From contig NZ_JAJSON010000026.1 of assembly GCF_022410465.1 (NCBI RefSeq), forward strand, positions 1 through 64,000: DNA of 64,000 nucleotides, read 5' to 3'. Below are positions 43,045-53,071 of this stretch, piece by piece (positions within the stretch are counted from its first letter, which is position 1; every line of letters begins with the position of its first letter). The notes under the pieces were generated by a model. It made no database searches, had not been told where the DNA came from, and worked only from the letters and a program-made list of their open reading frames with translations. The position numbers and the translations under genes are program-made. The DNA is from Christiangramia crocea (lineage in GTDB: Bacteria > Bacteroidota > Bacteroidia > Flavobacteriales > Flavobacteriaceae).

Positions 43045-46000
43045 TTAGAAAATATATCGTAATCCTACCTGGGCCTGCCATCTGGATTCCAGACTGAAAT
43101 CATAGGCAAAGGTCCTGGTTTGATCTGTTCCAAATGTATAGACAGGGGAATTGTTCTCATCCACTGTAACTCCAATTGGCTGATCGTTTACCGGAATTTC
43201 GATAACTCCCCAGTCAGAGTTCAGAAGATTTCCAAAGTTCAGGATATCCAGACTAAGCTGAATGGTGTTGGTTTTATCACCAACCTTGAAATTGTAATCC
43301 TGAAGGATCTTAATATCCCATCTGCCTCTCCACGGACTAAGGATACCATACTTTTCAGCATAGTTTCCACGATTTTCGCTCAGATAATCATCCTGCTGGA
43401 TGTAAGCTTCAAAGGCCTGTCTTTGTGCTTCCTGCTGCGCCGCATCTCCGCTGAATGTATATTGCTGCAATTCAGACTGGGTAGGGATATAGATTAGGTC
43501 ATTCAAACCAGAGCCGTCGTTATTGATATCTCCTGAATAGGTATAAGAAAATCTGGCTCCCTGAGCATACTCGTAGAATGCTCCGATAGAAGTACCCCAT
43601 CGATCATCCTTTCCGTAACTGAATTGTTTGTTCAGCTGGCCAACAATTCTGTGTTTGTCACCGTATCTTGAAGGTGTACTTACCGCTCTGTTTACATTTC
43701 CAAGAGCGGGATTACGATCGTATGCATCACCTGAAATTTCGGCTTCAATAGAACTGGCATCTTCAGCTTTTAAGTAGTTATAAGCAATGCTCGCATAAAA
43801 ATCATTTTCGAAATTCTTGGCAAGTTTCAAAGACCAGTTAAAAGAGTAACCAACATCAGTATTGGTAAATACATAGGCATTGGTAACGTCGCCAAATTCA
43901 CTAATCGTTCTGTCGCTATCCAGGTAAATTGGTCTGTTATCCACACCGTTCAGGTTTCCGCTTGGGGTAGAAAGACCATAATTTCTAACCATTTGAGCAT
44001 TGATGTCTTTGGTGTAGATAATATCGGTAGTGGCAACAATACCGTTTTCAAATCTGTAATCTGCACCTAAACTGTTTCTCCATACCTGAGGAAACTCAAA
44101 GTCAGGAGCCGTTGTTTGGTAATAGAAGATAGTAGTGTTGGCAACCTGGTTTCCAATCCATACAAATGGTAGTCTTCCGGTAAAAATTCCTGTTCCACCA
44201 CGAAGTTGTAAAGTGTTGTCTCCCTTTACATCCCAGTTGAAACCTAATCTTGGAGACCAGAGTATATCTTTGGAAGGCAAGTCTAAACTGTTAAGCTTGG
44301 TGGGCTCCCCATTCTCATCATAATAGGTCACGTCCGGTTGATATAGGCCGTCAGGGAAAGTTCCTCCGGATTGACGCTCAATATTCTCCCGAATTTTATC
44401 CTGGGTGTCGAAGTATAAAGGCTTATCTACTCTTAAGCCGTAGGTAAAGGTAAAATCGTCAGTCATCTTCCATCTGTCCTGAGCATAGAAAGCAAGCTGA
44501 CCCACATTGGTTTCAGCAAGAGCCCAGCTGTCATTTTGGTTATTGCTTTCAAATACGCTTTGCGCATTGGTAAGGGCCCCAGCTATAAGTCCGTTTTCGA
44601 TAGCTTCCTGAAAGCTTCTGCCCGGATTTGCAGGATTGGTTCTTACGCTGGTAAAATCGGGTGCAAAAGCTCCAACCCCTCCATTATCATTAAAATAAGT
44701 ATAAGCTCCAAGGTTAAAGGAGTTGTCAAATTCAAATTTTTCAAAGCTACCTCCAAAGGTGAAGGTGTGGTGTCCGGCTACCAGGTTAAGATTATTAGTG
44801 ATCTGGTAAACATGTTGTTCAAGCCTGTTGTTTATAGAGAATGGTTCATGACCAGCCACAATGTAACGAACCCCATCTTCCTGAATGCTGATTGCAGGAG
44901 CAGGAGCCGAGAAAGGATCACGGCTGTCATCAAAGAAAGTATATCCTGCCTGGAATTTATTGGAAATGTTGTTTCCAAAACTTGAGTTAAGCTCTACCAG
45001 CCATGAGTCTATCTTATTATTGATGGTATAACCTGAATTTCTGAACTGAAGGGTAGTAAGGTCTGGCCCTCGTCTTCCAAGTGCTTCCGGGTGTGCCGGA
45101 AGATCTCTGGAAGCATCCAGAAAGTTGTAGATGAAAGCAAGACGGTGATCCTGATTGATGTTCCAGTCCAGCTTTAGTATACCTTTTGTTGAAGCGGTCT
45201 CGTGTGTATAACCTTCATAAGGACCTGTTTCATATCCCAAAGAAGCCAGTGAACTTGAAACATACTCAAGATCTTCGGCAGATACTCTTGAAACATTTTC
45301 GCCGGTTAATCCAGGTCTGCTTGCTACGAAATTCGATCCAAGATCTTTCCTGTCATCTTTTTCAAAATTGGCAAAAACAAAAAGTTTGTCCTTAATAATT
45401 GGTGCACCAATGCTTACTCCATACTGAGCTTGCTTTAAGTCTGGGACAATTATATTATTTCCGGCAACTTTGTCTCCAGTCATATCTTCATTACGGTAAA
45501 ACCCATATACTGTACCTTCAATAGTATTACTACCACTTTTTGTTACAGCATTTACTGATGCTCCAGTAAATCCTGCCTGGGTAACATCATAAGGCGCAGT
45601 AGAAACCTGTATCTGGTCAATCGCATCCAGAGAGATAGGCTGGGCATTGGTTTGTCCTCCGGGAGTTGCTGCATCAAGGCCGAATGGATTATTGAAAATA
45701 GAACCGTCTAAACTAAAGTTATTGAACTGGTCGTTTCTTCCGCCAAAGGATCCGTTACTTGAAGCGGTAGGCTCAAGCCTGTAAAAATCTGAGGCCGATC
45801 TGGAAATGGTTGGCAGGGTCTTCAGTTCCTTTCTTCCGATGTTGGTCTCGGCTCCTGTACGATCACTGTTGATGATCTTGTTTTTTGATCCCGTGATGAC
45901 CACAGCGTCAAGTTGTGTTGCATCAGAGATCATTTCAATCTCAACATTGTAAGTCTGTCCAAGGTTTAGGTCAACACCTTCAAGAACTGAAGTTTTAAAT

Positions 46001-46251
46001 CCTACATAACTTACCGATATTTTGTAAGGTCCACCAACCCGAAGGTTCAAAAGGTTAAAACCGCCGTCAAAATTAGTGACGGCTCCATAGGTGGTTCCGG
46101 TTGGCGTGTGCACGGCTGTTACATTGGCACCAGGCAGAGGCGTTCCTTCTTCGTAAAATACCTCCCCGCTGATTTCTGCAGTTGTCACCTGTGCGTTTAC
46201 AGATGCAATGCTAACAAATGCTATTGTTAATAGCAGTAATAGTCGTTTCAT
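43045..46251 (-). CDS. TonB-dependent receptor, Oar-like
   Basis: A 1068-aa outer-membrane protein. Signal peptide MKRLLLLLTIAFVSIASVNA, a carboxypeptidase-like/CnaB domain (about residues 22-110: ISGEVFYEEGTPLPGANVTA), a plug domain (about 115-250) and a 22-strand barrel ending in VGLRYIF. The build matches Oar proteins, associated with adhesion, development or protein secretion rather than a known nutrient; no SusD partner is present. The start is placed at the ATG of the signal peptide; the longer frame adds a 15-residue polar extension covering the leader. Confidence 0.9.
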   Translation of the reverse strand: MKRLLLLLTIAFVSIASVNAQVTTAEISGEVFYEEGTPLPGANVTAVHTPTGTTYGAVTNFDGGFNLLNLRVGGPYKISVSYVGFKTSVLEGVDLNLGQTYNVEIEMISDATQLDAVVITGSKNKIINSDRTGAETNIGRKELKTLPTISRSASDFYRLEPTASSNGSFGGRNDQFNNFSLDGSIFNNPFGLDAATPGGQTNAQPISLDAIDQIQVSTAPYDVTQAGFTGASVNAVTKSGSNTIEGTVYGFYRNEDMTGDKVAGNNIIVPDLKQAQYGVSIGAPIIKDKLFVFANFEKDDRKDLGSNFVASRPGLTGENVSRVSAEDLEYVSSSLASLGYETGPYEGYTHETASTKGILKLDWNINQDHRLAFIYNFLDASRDLPAHPEALGRRGPDLTTLQFRNSGYTINNKIDSWLVELNSSFGNNISNKFQAGYTFFDDSRDPFSAPAPAISIQEDGVRYIVAGHEPFSINNRLEQHVYQITNNLNLVAGHHTFTFGGSFEKFEFDNSFNLGAYTYFNDNGGVGAFAPDFTSVRTNPANPGRSFQEAIENGLIAGALTNAQSVFESNNQNDSWALAETNVGQLAFYAQDRWKMTDDFTFTYGLRVDKPLYFDTQDKIRENIERQSGGTFPDGLYQPDVTYYDENGEPTKLNSLDLPSKDILWSPRLGFNWDVKGDNTLQLRGGTGIFTGRLPFVWIGNQVANTTIFYYQTTAPDFEFPQVWRNSLGADYRFENGIVATTDIIYTKDINAQMVRNYGLSTPSGNLNGVDNRPIYLDSDRTISEFGDVTNAYVFTNTDVGYSFNWSLKLAKNFENDFYASIAYNYLKAEDASSIEAEISGDAYDRNPALGNVNRAVSTPSRYGDKHRIVGQLNKQFSYGKDDRWGTSIGAFYEYAQGARFSYTYSGDINNDGSGLNDLIYIPTQSELQQYTFSGDAAQQEAQRQAFEAYIQQDDYLSENRGNYAEKYGILSPWRGRWDIKILQDYNFKVGDKTNTIQLSLDILNFGNLLNSDWGVIEIPVNDQPIGVTVDENNSPVYTFGTDQTRTFAYDFSLESRWQAQVGLRYIF

Positions 46252-46293
46252 GTTTAGTTGTTTGTGTTGTTTTAAGTGAATGTAAATTTTTTG

Positions 46294-46301
46294 CAAAAGT
46301 A
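46294..46301 (-). promoter_or_regulatory. promoter of the Oar-like receptor gene
   Basis: Minus-strand -7 box TACTTTTG, with a TTG exactly 19 bases upstream matching the Bacteroidota -33 element. This is the most complete promoter in the window. Confidence 0.75.
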
Positions 46302-46407
46302 GTCTTTCCTACAACTCTTACAATTTTTTTTAGACTACTATTTTTTCGAATAATTCATTTTGATAAAATTGACATTTAATACTATAAATTAAGAAAAGGC
46401 CCTAAAT

Positions 46408-46439
46408 AAAGAACCCCGTCCAACTGGACGGGGTTCTTT
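46408..46439 (-). terminator. terminator hairpin
   Basis: A 13-15-bp perfect stem (AAAGAACCCCGTCC with its complement) after the small hypothetical gene on the minus strand. T-run is short on both sides. Confidence 0.8.
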
Positions 46440-46456
46440 ACCGAAGGATGTTTAAG

Positions 46457-46804
46457 TTAATCACTGAAAGCATTTTGATTTGAGCTCCGTACTGCCCGGC
46501 TGCTAATGCCGAAAGCCATAAGGGACTCTGGAATGTTGCTTTCATCCATTCCCAGACTTTTCATGTGATCCAGAAGGTTTGCCTTCACACAATTTTCTAT
46601 CTCTCCAAGTTTTACCCTGTAACAGGCTTTGCGGATGAACATCTGATCTTCGTCAAAGAGCTTGGTAGTGATGTCCAGATCTATAAGCTTGCCATTCACC
46701 CTGCTGGAAAGATAATAATTGAATTTAATGTTCTTTTTTCCCTTAAGAGGGGTACCCGTGTGTTTGGGGATGTAGATAAAATCCCCCAGTTTCTCAAATT
46801 TCAT
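46457..46804 (-). CDS. hypothetical protein
   Basis: 115 aa from ATG 46804 (MKFEKLGDFIYIPKHTGTPL); the longer frame adds a hydrophobic, low-quality extension. Soluble, with a basic first half and two cysteines (ACYRVKLGEIENC), no signal peptide and no family recognised. A strong terminator follows, and the gene is divergent from the DUF2461 gene, which supports it being real. Confidence 0.7.
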   Translation of the reverse strand: MKFEKLGDFIYIPKHTGTPLKGKKNIKFNYYLSSRVNGKLIDLDITTKLFDEDQMFIRKACYRVKLGEIENCVKANLLDHMKSLGMDESNIPESLMAFGISSRAVRSSNQNAFSD

Positions 46805-46989
46805 TCTCGGCTGGGTTTTTATGATTAGGCAGTAATAAATATAATAAAAATCATTAGTCATTTTTGACTTTATCGAATTTTAATTGGATTCATTTGATTG
46901 TAAATCAGTGTTTTTTGGTTCTTAGTAAGGGAAAATAATCCCTGAGGGGTTTATGTTTTCATACTGTTTAATACCTTTAAAAATAAAAG

Positions 46990-47643
46990 ATGAGCTTCAG
47001 TAAATTATTTGAATTTCTTCGGGAACTTAACAGGAACAATAACAAGGAGTGGATGGATCAGCACAGGGATGAGTATCATGAGGTGCGTGACTTTTTCATA
47101 AACTGGCTCAATGAACTGGATATTAAACTTGGAAAAATAGATCCTGAATATACCCCCACGACCGGGAAACAGGCTATCAACAGGATAAATAATAATCTGA
47201 TGTTCCATCCTGATAAACCTGTCTATAAAGATCATTTTGGTGCCGGCCTGGACAAGCAAAAGGGAAAGGGTGATTTCTATATCCATATAGGCATCAATGA
47301 ATGCTTTATGGCTGGAGGATTTTACCGGCCTAAGAAAAAAACACTGGATAGCATTAGGGCTGCCATTGATTATAATGGGAATGAATTAAAAAATATTTTG
47401 AACAGGAAATCCTTTAAGGATATATTTGAAGATCTTCTGGAAGATGATAAACTGAAATCGTCACCAAAAGGATACCCTAAAGATCATAAACATATAGATC
47501 TTCTAAGGAATAAAAGCTTTGCGGTAATGCATCCTTTCAGTCAGAAAGAAATTCAGCAGGACGATTTTCAGCAGAAGGTAATAGATGTTTACAGGGAGAT
47601 GTTGCCCTTCAGAAGATATTTAAACAATGCAGTAACTGTATAA
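46990..47643 (+). CDS. DUF2461 family protein
   Basis: A 217-aa soluble protein matching DUF2461 (TIGR02453-like): FLRELNRNNNKEWMDQHR near the start, then INRINNNLMFHPDKPVYKDH and GDFYIHIG. Function unknown. It is followed by apt after 9 bp, so the two probably share a transcript, though no functional link is known. Confidence 0.9.
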   Translation: MSFSKLFEFLRELNRNNNKEWMDQHRDEYHEVRDFFINWLNELDIKLGKIDPEYTPTTGKQAINRINNNLMFHPDKPVYKDHFGAGLDKQKGKGDFYIHIGINECFMAGGFYRPKKKTLDSIRAAIDYNGNELKNILNRKSFKDIFEDLLEDDKLKSSPKGYPKDHKHIDLLRNKSFAVMHPFSQKEIQQDDFQQKVIDVYREMLPFRRYLNNAVTV

Positions 47644-47652
47644 TTATTATAA

Positions 47653-48168
47653 ATGGATTTAAAATCATACGTTCGGGATGTTGCCGATTTTCCCAAAAAA
47701 GGTGTCAGTTATAAAGATATTACTCCGCTTTTACTTGATCCCGAAGCAATGGAACTTGCAGTAAAACTTTTTATGCAGAATTTGCCTCATACCGATATTG
47801 ATAAGGTAGTTGGAATAGAATCCCGTGGATTTTTCTTTGCCACACTCCTTGCTGAAAAACTCAGGGCAGGATTCATTCCTGTTCGTAAACCGGGCAAACT
47901 CCCTCATCGTACTCATAGTGAGAATTATGAGCTGGAATATGGAACTGACACTTTGGAAATACATGAAGATGCTATTAAGCAAGGGGAGAAGGTTCTGTTG
48001 CATGACGATGTGCTTGCCACGGGAGGAACGGCCGCAGCAACCTGCAAGCTGATAGAAAAATGCGGAGGGGAGATCGTGCAATGTACTTTTCTGGTAGAAC
48101 TGGGTTTTCTTAAGGGTGCCGAAAAACTTAAAGGATATGAGGTGTCTTCTTTATTAAAATATACTTAG
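47653..48168 (+). CDS. apt: adenine phosphoribosyltransferase
   Basis: Salvages adenine to AMP with PRPP. Motifs: VGIESRGFFFATLLAEKL and the PRPP loop LLHDDVLATGGTAAA. At 171 aa it has normal length. Its stop overlaps the stop region of a small convergent gene by 4 bp. Confidence 0.97.
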   Translation: MDLKSYVRDVADFPKKGVSYKDITPLLLDPEAMELAVKLFMQNLPHTDIDKVVGIESRGFFFATLLAEKLRAGFIPVRKPGKLPHRTHSENYELEYGTDTLEIHEDAIKQGEKVLLHDDVLATGGTAAATCKLIEKCGGEIVQCTFLVELGFLKGAEKLKGYEVSSLLKYT

Positions 48169-48317
48169 TCCAGTGAATTCTTGGTTACCCATACTCTCCA
48201 GCCTATAATAGCCATTTGCAGTTTACTGGCTTTCCGAAGATCCAGTCGTTTTTTGGAATAACTGGGCAATACCTTCTTATTTAGTTGGGCGAGCATTTTA
48301 AAGAATTTCTTTTTCAT
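48165..48317 (-). CDS. small basic conserved protein, 50 aa
   Basis: The minus strand reads MKKKFFKMLAQLNKKVLPSY, then SKKRLDLRKASKLQMAIIGW and RVWVTKNSLD, stop. Very basic N-terminus and an amphipathic middle. Short proteins of this type, some automatically named SsrA-binding protein, occur widely in Flavobacteriaceae (from memory, unchecked). It overlaps the apt stop by 4 bp in the convergent direction. Function unknown. Confidence 0.7.
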   Translation of the reverse strand: MKKKFFKMLAQLNKKVLPSYSKKRLDLRKASKLQMAIIGWRVWVTKNSLD

Positions 48318-48520
48318 TGGTTGGAGGTGGTTTTCTCAAAGATAAAGATTTTATAAAACTAAAATATTTCACCAGAGGTTCCTTTATGTTTGCTGCTCCT
48401 ATCTGATCTGTTTATGAAGTTTTTCATTTGTCAAAGGCTATTCTGAAGTTTCTGGAAGTAGTTGAGTTTTTTATTCTGGGTAATATTTGAGGCAATTCCT
48501 ATCTTCGCCAAAAATTGTTT

Positions 48521-49465
48521 ATGAGCGTTGTATTTCTACTCATTGGGTTTGTTTTATTGGTTATAGGAGGGGAGTTTTTAGTGAGATCATCTGTGGCGCT
48601 TTCCCTGAAGCTTGATATTTCCCGGATGGTGATAGGGCTTACCGTGGTGTCTTTTGCTACATCGGCTCCTGAATTACTGGTGAGTCTGCAGGCGGCAATA
48701 GATGGCTTTTCAGATATTTCCCTGGGAAATGTGATAGGTTCCAATATTGCAAATATTGGCCTTGTGCTGGGGCTTACGGCCATGGTTTCTCCATTGATGG
48801 TAGACCGGGATTTCTTCCGCATCAACTGGCCTGTAATGATGGTCTTCTCTATAGTGCTTTATTTCTTTTTGTTAAGCAATAATCAATTATCCAGAATAGA
48901 AGGTCTTTTATTACTTGCGGGGCTGGTAATCTATCTGTTTGTATTAATAAGGCGTTCCAGAAAAAAAGATACCATAATTATAGAAGAAGTTGATGAATCA
49001 CTACGTGCTGTAAGCGGATTCAAAATGAGCATATGGCTGCTGATAGGTATTTTTGCACTTTGGGGTGGTTCTGAATTGCTGGTAAAAGGAGCGGTTCAAC
49101 TCGCTACCCAGTTGGGGATAAGTGAACGGGTGATATCAGTTACCGTCATCGCCGTAGGTACCAGTGTTCCTGAACTGGCAGCATCTTTAATCGCTGCTGT
49201 TAAGAAAGAAAAAGCCATATCATTAGGTAATCTAATCGGATCCAATATTTTTAACATATCCTCGGTTCTTGGAATAACTGCTATTATCACACCTATAAGC
49301 CTGCAGTCTCAAAAGATCCTTTCAAATGATATGTTCTGGATGCTAGGTATCGCTTTCATTATTTTGCCTTTACTCCTAATTCCTAAAATCTCAAGAATGG
49401 GACGTAAGGAGGGTTTTGTTTTGCTGATAGCTTATTCCGCATTTATTGTACTCACTCTGATATAA
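48521..49465 (+). CDS. calcium/sodium antiporter (CaCA family, YrbG-like)
   Basis: A 314-aa inner-membrane exchanger with about 10 helices. The two alpha repeats are clear: VVSFATSAPELLVSLQAA with GNVIGSNIANIGLVLG, and VIAVGTSVPELAASLIAA with GNLIGSNIFNISSVLG, carrying the ion-binding Glu residues. Start at ATG 48521; the TTG six bases earlier is unlikely. A one-mismatch -7 box TATCTTCG lies at 48500-48507. Confidence 0.94.
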   Translation: MSVVFLLIGFVLLVIGGEFLVRSSVALSLKLDISRMVIGLTVVSFATSAPELLVSLQAAIDGFSDISLGNVIGSNIANIGLVLGLTAMVSPLMVDRDFFRINWPVMMVFSIVLYFFLLSNNQLSRIEGLLLLAGLVIYLFVLIRRSRKKDTIIIEEVDESLRAVSGFKMSIWLLIGIFALWGGSELLVKGAVQLATQLGISERVISVTVIAVGTSVPELAASLIAAVKKEKAISLGNLIGSNIFNISSVLGITAIITPISLQSQKILSNDMFWMLGIAFIILPLLLIPKISRMGRKEGFVLLIAYSAFIVLTLI

Positions 49466-49493
49466 AAAAAACCACCCGAATGGGTGGCTTTTT
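49466..49493. terminator. bidirectional terminator
   Basis: CCACCC (49472-49477) with GGGTGG (49482-49487), loop GAAT, with A and T tracts. It serves the convergent antiporter and GSII genes. Confidence 0.85.
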
Positions 49494-49525
49494 CTTCCTT
49501 TTTCTTTTTCAATGAATGATTTTCC

Positions 49526-50554
49526 CTAAGCGGTAACCGGTTCCACTTTCACGCTTTCCACGGTTTCGATTATTCTGGCTGCTACCTTATATGGATCGGC
49601 ATTCGATGCCGGTCTGCGGTCTTCAAGCCATCCTTTATAACCTTTTTCCACGGTTATAATTGGAATACGTATGGAGGCTCCACGGTCAGAAACACCGTAA
49701 CTGAAATCGTTGATGGATGCGGTTTCATGTAGTCCGGTTAACCTTTGATCGTTGTATTCTCCATATACTTCTATGTGCTCTTTGGTAACAGGTCTGAATG
49801 CCTCACATACCTGGTCGTAAATCTCTTTAGAGCCAGCGGTACGTAAAAGAGTGTTAGAGAAGTTACAGTGCATACCAGAACCATTCCAGTCTCCTTTTAC
49901 TGGTTTTGGATGGTATTCAATGTAGTATCCGTATTTCTCGGTAAGTCGGTCTAGCAGATAACGTGCTACCCAAACTTCATCACCAGCTTTCTTGCCTCCT
50001 TTGGCAAAAACCTGGAATTCCCACTGTCCGCTTGCTACTTCCTGATTGATTCCTTCAAAATTTATTCCTGCTTCCAGGCAAAGGTCTGCATGTTCTTCAA
50101 CAAGATTTCTTCCGTGAGTGTTTAACCCACCAACGGAACAATAATACATTCCCTGAGGACCTGGATATCCGCCCATAGGAAAGCCTAAAGGCAGCTGTGT
50201 CTTAGTGTCCATTATAAAGTATTCCTGCTCGAATCCGAACCAGAAATCCTCATCTTCATCATTAATAGTTGCTCTTGAATTGGTTTCATGTGGAGTTCCG
50301 TCTGAGTTTAAAACCTCAGACATTACCAGATAACCATTCTTACGTGCCGGATCGGGATAGATCGCCACTGGTTTTAAAAGACAGTCTGAAGATCCCCCTT
50401 CGGCTTGCTTGGTTGAAGAACCATCGAAAGACCAGATTGGACAATCTTCCAGTTTGCCACTGAAGTTTTCTTCAACTTTGGTTTTGCTCCGCATGTTTTG
50501 GGTAGGATAATACCCATCTAACCAAATGTACTCAAGTTTTGCCTTGCTGCTCAT
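49526..50554 (-). CDS. glutamine synthetase type II
   Basis: ATP-dependent amidation of glutamate. A 342-aa eukaryote-type GSII: WLDGYYPTQNMRSKTKV, SFDGSSTKQAEGGSSDCLLK, then the catalytic FGFEQEYFI and NGSGMHCNFS and the C-terminal GASIRIP. Shorter than the GSI of enteric bacteria and lacking the adenylylation loop. It is divergent from the GSIII gene, so ammonium assimilation has two enzymes sharing one 306-bp regulatory region. Confidence 0.95.
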   Translation of the reverse strand: MSSKAKLEYIWLDGYYPTQNMRSKTKVEENFSGKLEDCPIWSFDGSSTKQAEGGSSDCLLKPVAIYPDPARKNGYLVMSEVLNSDGTPHETNSRATINDEDEDFWFGFEQEYFIMDTKTQLPLGFPMGGYPGPQGMYYCSVGGLNTHGRNLVEEHADLCLEAGINFEGINQEVASGQWEFQVFAKGGKKAGDEVWVARYLLDRLTEKYGYYIEYHPKPVKGDWNGSGMHCNFSNTLLRTAGSKEIYDQVCEAFRPVTKEHIEVYGEYNDQRLTGLHETASINDFSYGVSDRGASIRIPIITVEKGYKGWLEDRRPASNADPYKVAARIIETVESVKVEPVTA

Positions 50555-50860
50555 AATTCATTATTGTTTTAATTGAAAATCTTAAAGCACCAAAAATATT
50601 AATTATATCCTAAACCCCTTTAGTGGTGGGGTGTTAAAGTGCAAAATTGAGTTAATTTTTATGTATGCCCTAAAAATTAAGGGGGCAATATTTGAATTTA
50701 TCATTTTTTAAGGCCGTAATTTTTAATTTTTCAATACATAAATCATATATTCGCAACTTCAACCCGGGAATTTTTGTAAAAACCGGCTTTTTTAATAAGG
50801 ATTTGAGCATAAAAAGCTTAGTATATAGATTATCAACAACTTAAATTTTTAAAAATTAAT
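50555..50860. promoter_or_regulatory. divergent promoter region of the two glutamine synthetases
   Basis: A minus-strand -7 box TATTTTTG (50598-50591) serves GSII. A one-mismatch box TATATTCG (50746-50753) serves GSIII. Between them are imperfect inverted repeats, ACCCC-N9-GGGGT (near 50612-50632) and GCCCT..GGGGGC (near 50668-50687). In the GSIII leader, CCGG (50764-50767) and T5 pair with A5 and CCGG (50783-50786), followed by TTTTTT, a terminator-like hairpin at the 5' end of the RNA. No GTA-N4-TAC palindrome was found. Confidence 0.5.
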
Positions 50861-53047
50861 ATGTCAACTTTACGATTTCAAGCAATCAAAGAAACTTTGA
50901 ACCGGAAGGCCGTCAAAATAGATGAGCCAGGGAGAAGATCTGATATTTTCGGTAAAAACGTATTTAATGAGACTGTAATGAGACAGTTTCTAACTAAAGA
51001 AGCCTATAATAATGTGTTAGAGGCGATGCGTACGGGAAAGAAGATTGAGCGTTCTGTAGCCGATCATATTTCAACGGGGATGAAGGAATGGGCCATCTCT
51101 AAAGGAGTGACCCATTATACGCACTGGTTCCAGCCTCTTACGGGAGCCACTGCGGAAAAGCATGATTCATTTTTTGAACCCTTGGGAGAAGGTCTTGCTA
51201 TCGAAAAATTTGGTGGAGGTCAGCTTGTTCAGCAGGAACCGGATGCATCCAGTTTCCCTAGTGGAGGAATAAGAAATACTTTTGAAGCACGTGGTTACAC
51301 TGCATGGGATCCTACATCTCCGGCATTCATCTGGGGAACTACCCTTTGTATTCCTACAGTATTTGTTTCCTATACAGGAGAAGCGCTGGATAATAAGACT
51401 CCTTTATTAAGGGCATTACAGGCGGTAGATCATGCGGCCACCGATGTTGCAAAGTACTTTGATAAGAACGTAAAGAAAGTGAACGCCACTCTGGGATGGG
51501 AACAGGAATATTTCCTTATAGACTCTGCACTCGTGGCTTCAAGACCTGATATCACCCTTACCGGAAGAACCTTATTAGGACATTCACCTGCTAAAGGTCA
51601 GCAGCTGGATGATCACTATTTCGGATCTATTCCATCAAGAGCTATCTCTTTTATGATGGATCTGGAAATAGAATGTATGAGATTAGGTATCCCGGTTAAG
51701 ACTCGTCACAACGAAGTAGCTCCTAATCAGTTTGAGCTGGCTCCGATCTTTGAAGAGGCTAACCTTGCAGTAGATCACAATTCACTTATCATGGATGTGA
51801 TGAAAAAAGTTGGGGAAAGACATAATCTTAGTGTATTAATGCACGAGAAACCATTCGCTGGTATAAACGGTAGTGGAAAACATAATAACTGGTCCCTTGC
51901 AACTGATACGGGAGTCAACCTGCTTTCTCCTGGTTCTACACCAATGAAGAACCTGCAGTTCCTTACATTCTTTGTAAATACCATTAAGGCAGTTTATGAT
52001 CATGAAGAGCTGCTTAGAGCTGCTATCGCGAGTGCTTCCAACGACCACCGTTTAGGAGCAAATGAGGCGCCACCGGCAATTCTTTCAGTGTTTATTGGTA
52101 CACAGTTAACGAAAGTTCTTGATGAACTTGAAAAAGTAACCGATGGAAAACTTTCTCCTCAGGAAAAGACCGATCTTAAGTTGAACGTTGTAGGTAAGAT
52201 TCCGGAAATACTTCTGGATAATACCGATAGAAACCGTACCTCTCCATTCGCATTTACAGGAAACAAATGGGAATTCCGTGCAGTAGGGTCACTTGCGAAC
52301 TGTGCCGGAGCGATGACTGTTCTTAACAGTATTGTTGCCAAGCAGTTAAAACAGTTTAAAGCAGAAGTGGATAAGCTGATCAAGGATAAGAAGATGAAGA
52401 AAGATGATGCTATCTTCAACGTTCTTAGAGAGTATATTAAGAAATCAAAGAAAATCCGTTTTGAAGGTAATAACTATTCTGAAGAATGGGAAAAAGAAGC
52501 TAAGAAAAGAGGCCTGAGTAATAACCGTACCACGCCTAATGCACTTAAGGCTCAGGTAAGTAAATCTACTATCAAGCTTTACGAAGATCTTGAGGTGATG
52601 AACAAGACAGAAATAGAGGCACGTCACGAGATAGAGCTTGAAGAATACGCAATGAGGATACAGATTGAAGGACGTGTACTTGGAGATATCGCGCGCAATC
52701 ATATTATTCCTACAGCAATTAAATATCAGAATATCCTGATAAGAAATGTTCGCGGTCTAAAAGATATCTACGGTGAAGAATTCCCAAGATATGCCAAGGA
52801 GCAACTGGAGATAATTGAAAGTATTTCAGCTCATATTGCAACCATCAACTCCAAGGTAAATGCAATGATAGAAGCAAGAAAAGTTGCCAATAAGATTGAA
52901 GATGTTGAAGAAAAAGCATTTGCATATTGTGATGATGTGAAGCCATTCTTTGATGAGATCAGGTATCACTGTGATAAACTTGAATTACTGGTAGACGATG
53001 AGGTTTGGCCACTTACCAAATACCGAGAGCTATTGTTTACGAGATAA
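50861..53047 (+). CDS. glnN: glutamine synthetase type III
   Basis: A 728-aa GSIII, the large form common in Bacteroidota and cyanobacteria. Family landmarks: GVTHYTHWFQPLTGATAEKH, GWEQEYFLID, VKTRHNEVAPNQFELAPIFE, NGSGKHNNWS and RTSPFAFTGNKWEFRAVGS. C-terminal helical extension of about 200 residues. Makes glutamine from ammonium, the endpoint of the nitrate pathway encoded upstream in the window. Confidence 0.97.
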   Translation: MSTLRFQAIKETLNRKAVKIDEPGRRSDIFGKNVFNETVMRQFLTKEAYNNVLEAMRTGKKIERSVADHISTGMKEWAISKGVTHYTHWFQPLTGATAEKHDSFFEPLGEGLAIEKFGGGQLVQQEPDASSFPSGGIRNTFEARGYTAWDPTSPAFIWGTTLCIPTVFVSYTGEALDNKTPLLRALQAVDHAATDVAKYFDKNVKKVNATLGWEQEYFLIDSALVASRPDITLTGRTLLGHSPAKGQQLDDHYFGSIPSRAISFMMDLEIECMRLGIPVKTRHNEVAPNQFELAPIFEEANLAVDHNSLIMDVMKKVGERHNLSVLMHEKPFAGINGSGKHNNWSLATDTGVNLLSPGSTPMKNLQFLTFFVNTIKAVYDHEELLRAAIASASNDHRLGANEAPPAILSVFIGTQLTKVLDELEKVTDGKLSPQEKTDLKLNVVGKIPEILLDNTDRNRTSPFAFTGNKWEFRAVGSLANCAGAMTVLNSIVAKQLKQFKAEVDKLIKDKKMKKDDAIFNVLREYIKKSKKIRFEGNNYSEEWEKEAKKRGLSNNRTTPNALKAQVSKSTIKLYEDLEVMNKTEIEARHEIELEEYAMRIQIEGRVLGDIARNHIIPTAIKYQNILIRNVRGLKDIYGEEFPRYAKEQLEIIESISAHIATINSKVNAMIEARKVANKIEDVEEKAFAYCDDVKPFFDEIRYHCDKLELLVDDEVWPLTKYRELLFTR

Positions 53048-53071
53048 TTCACTATGAAAAAGATTTTTTCA

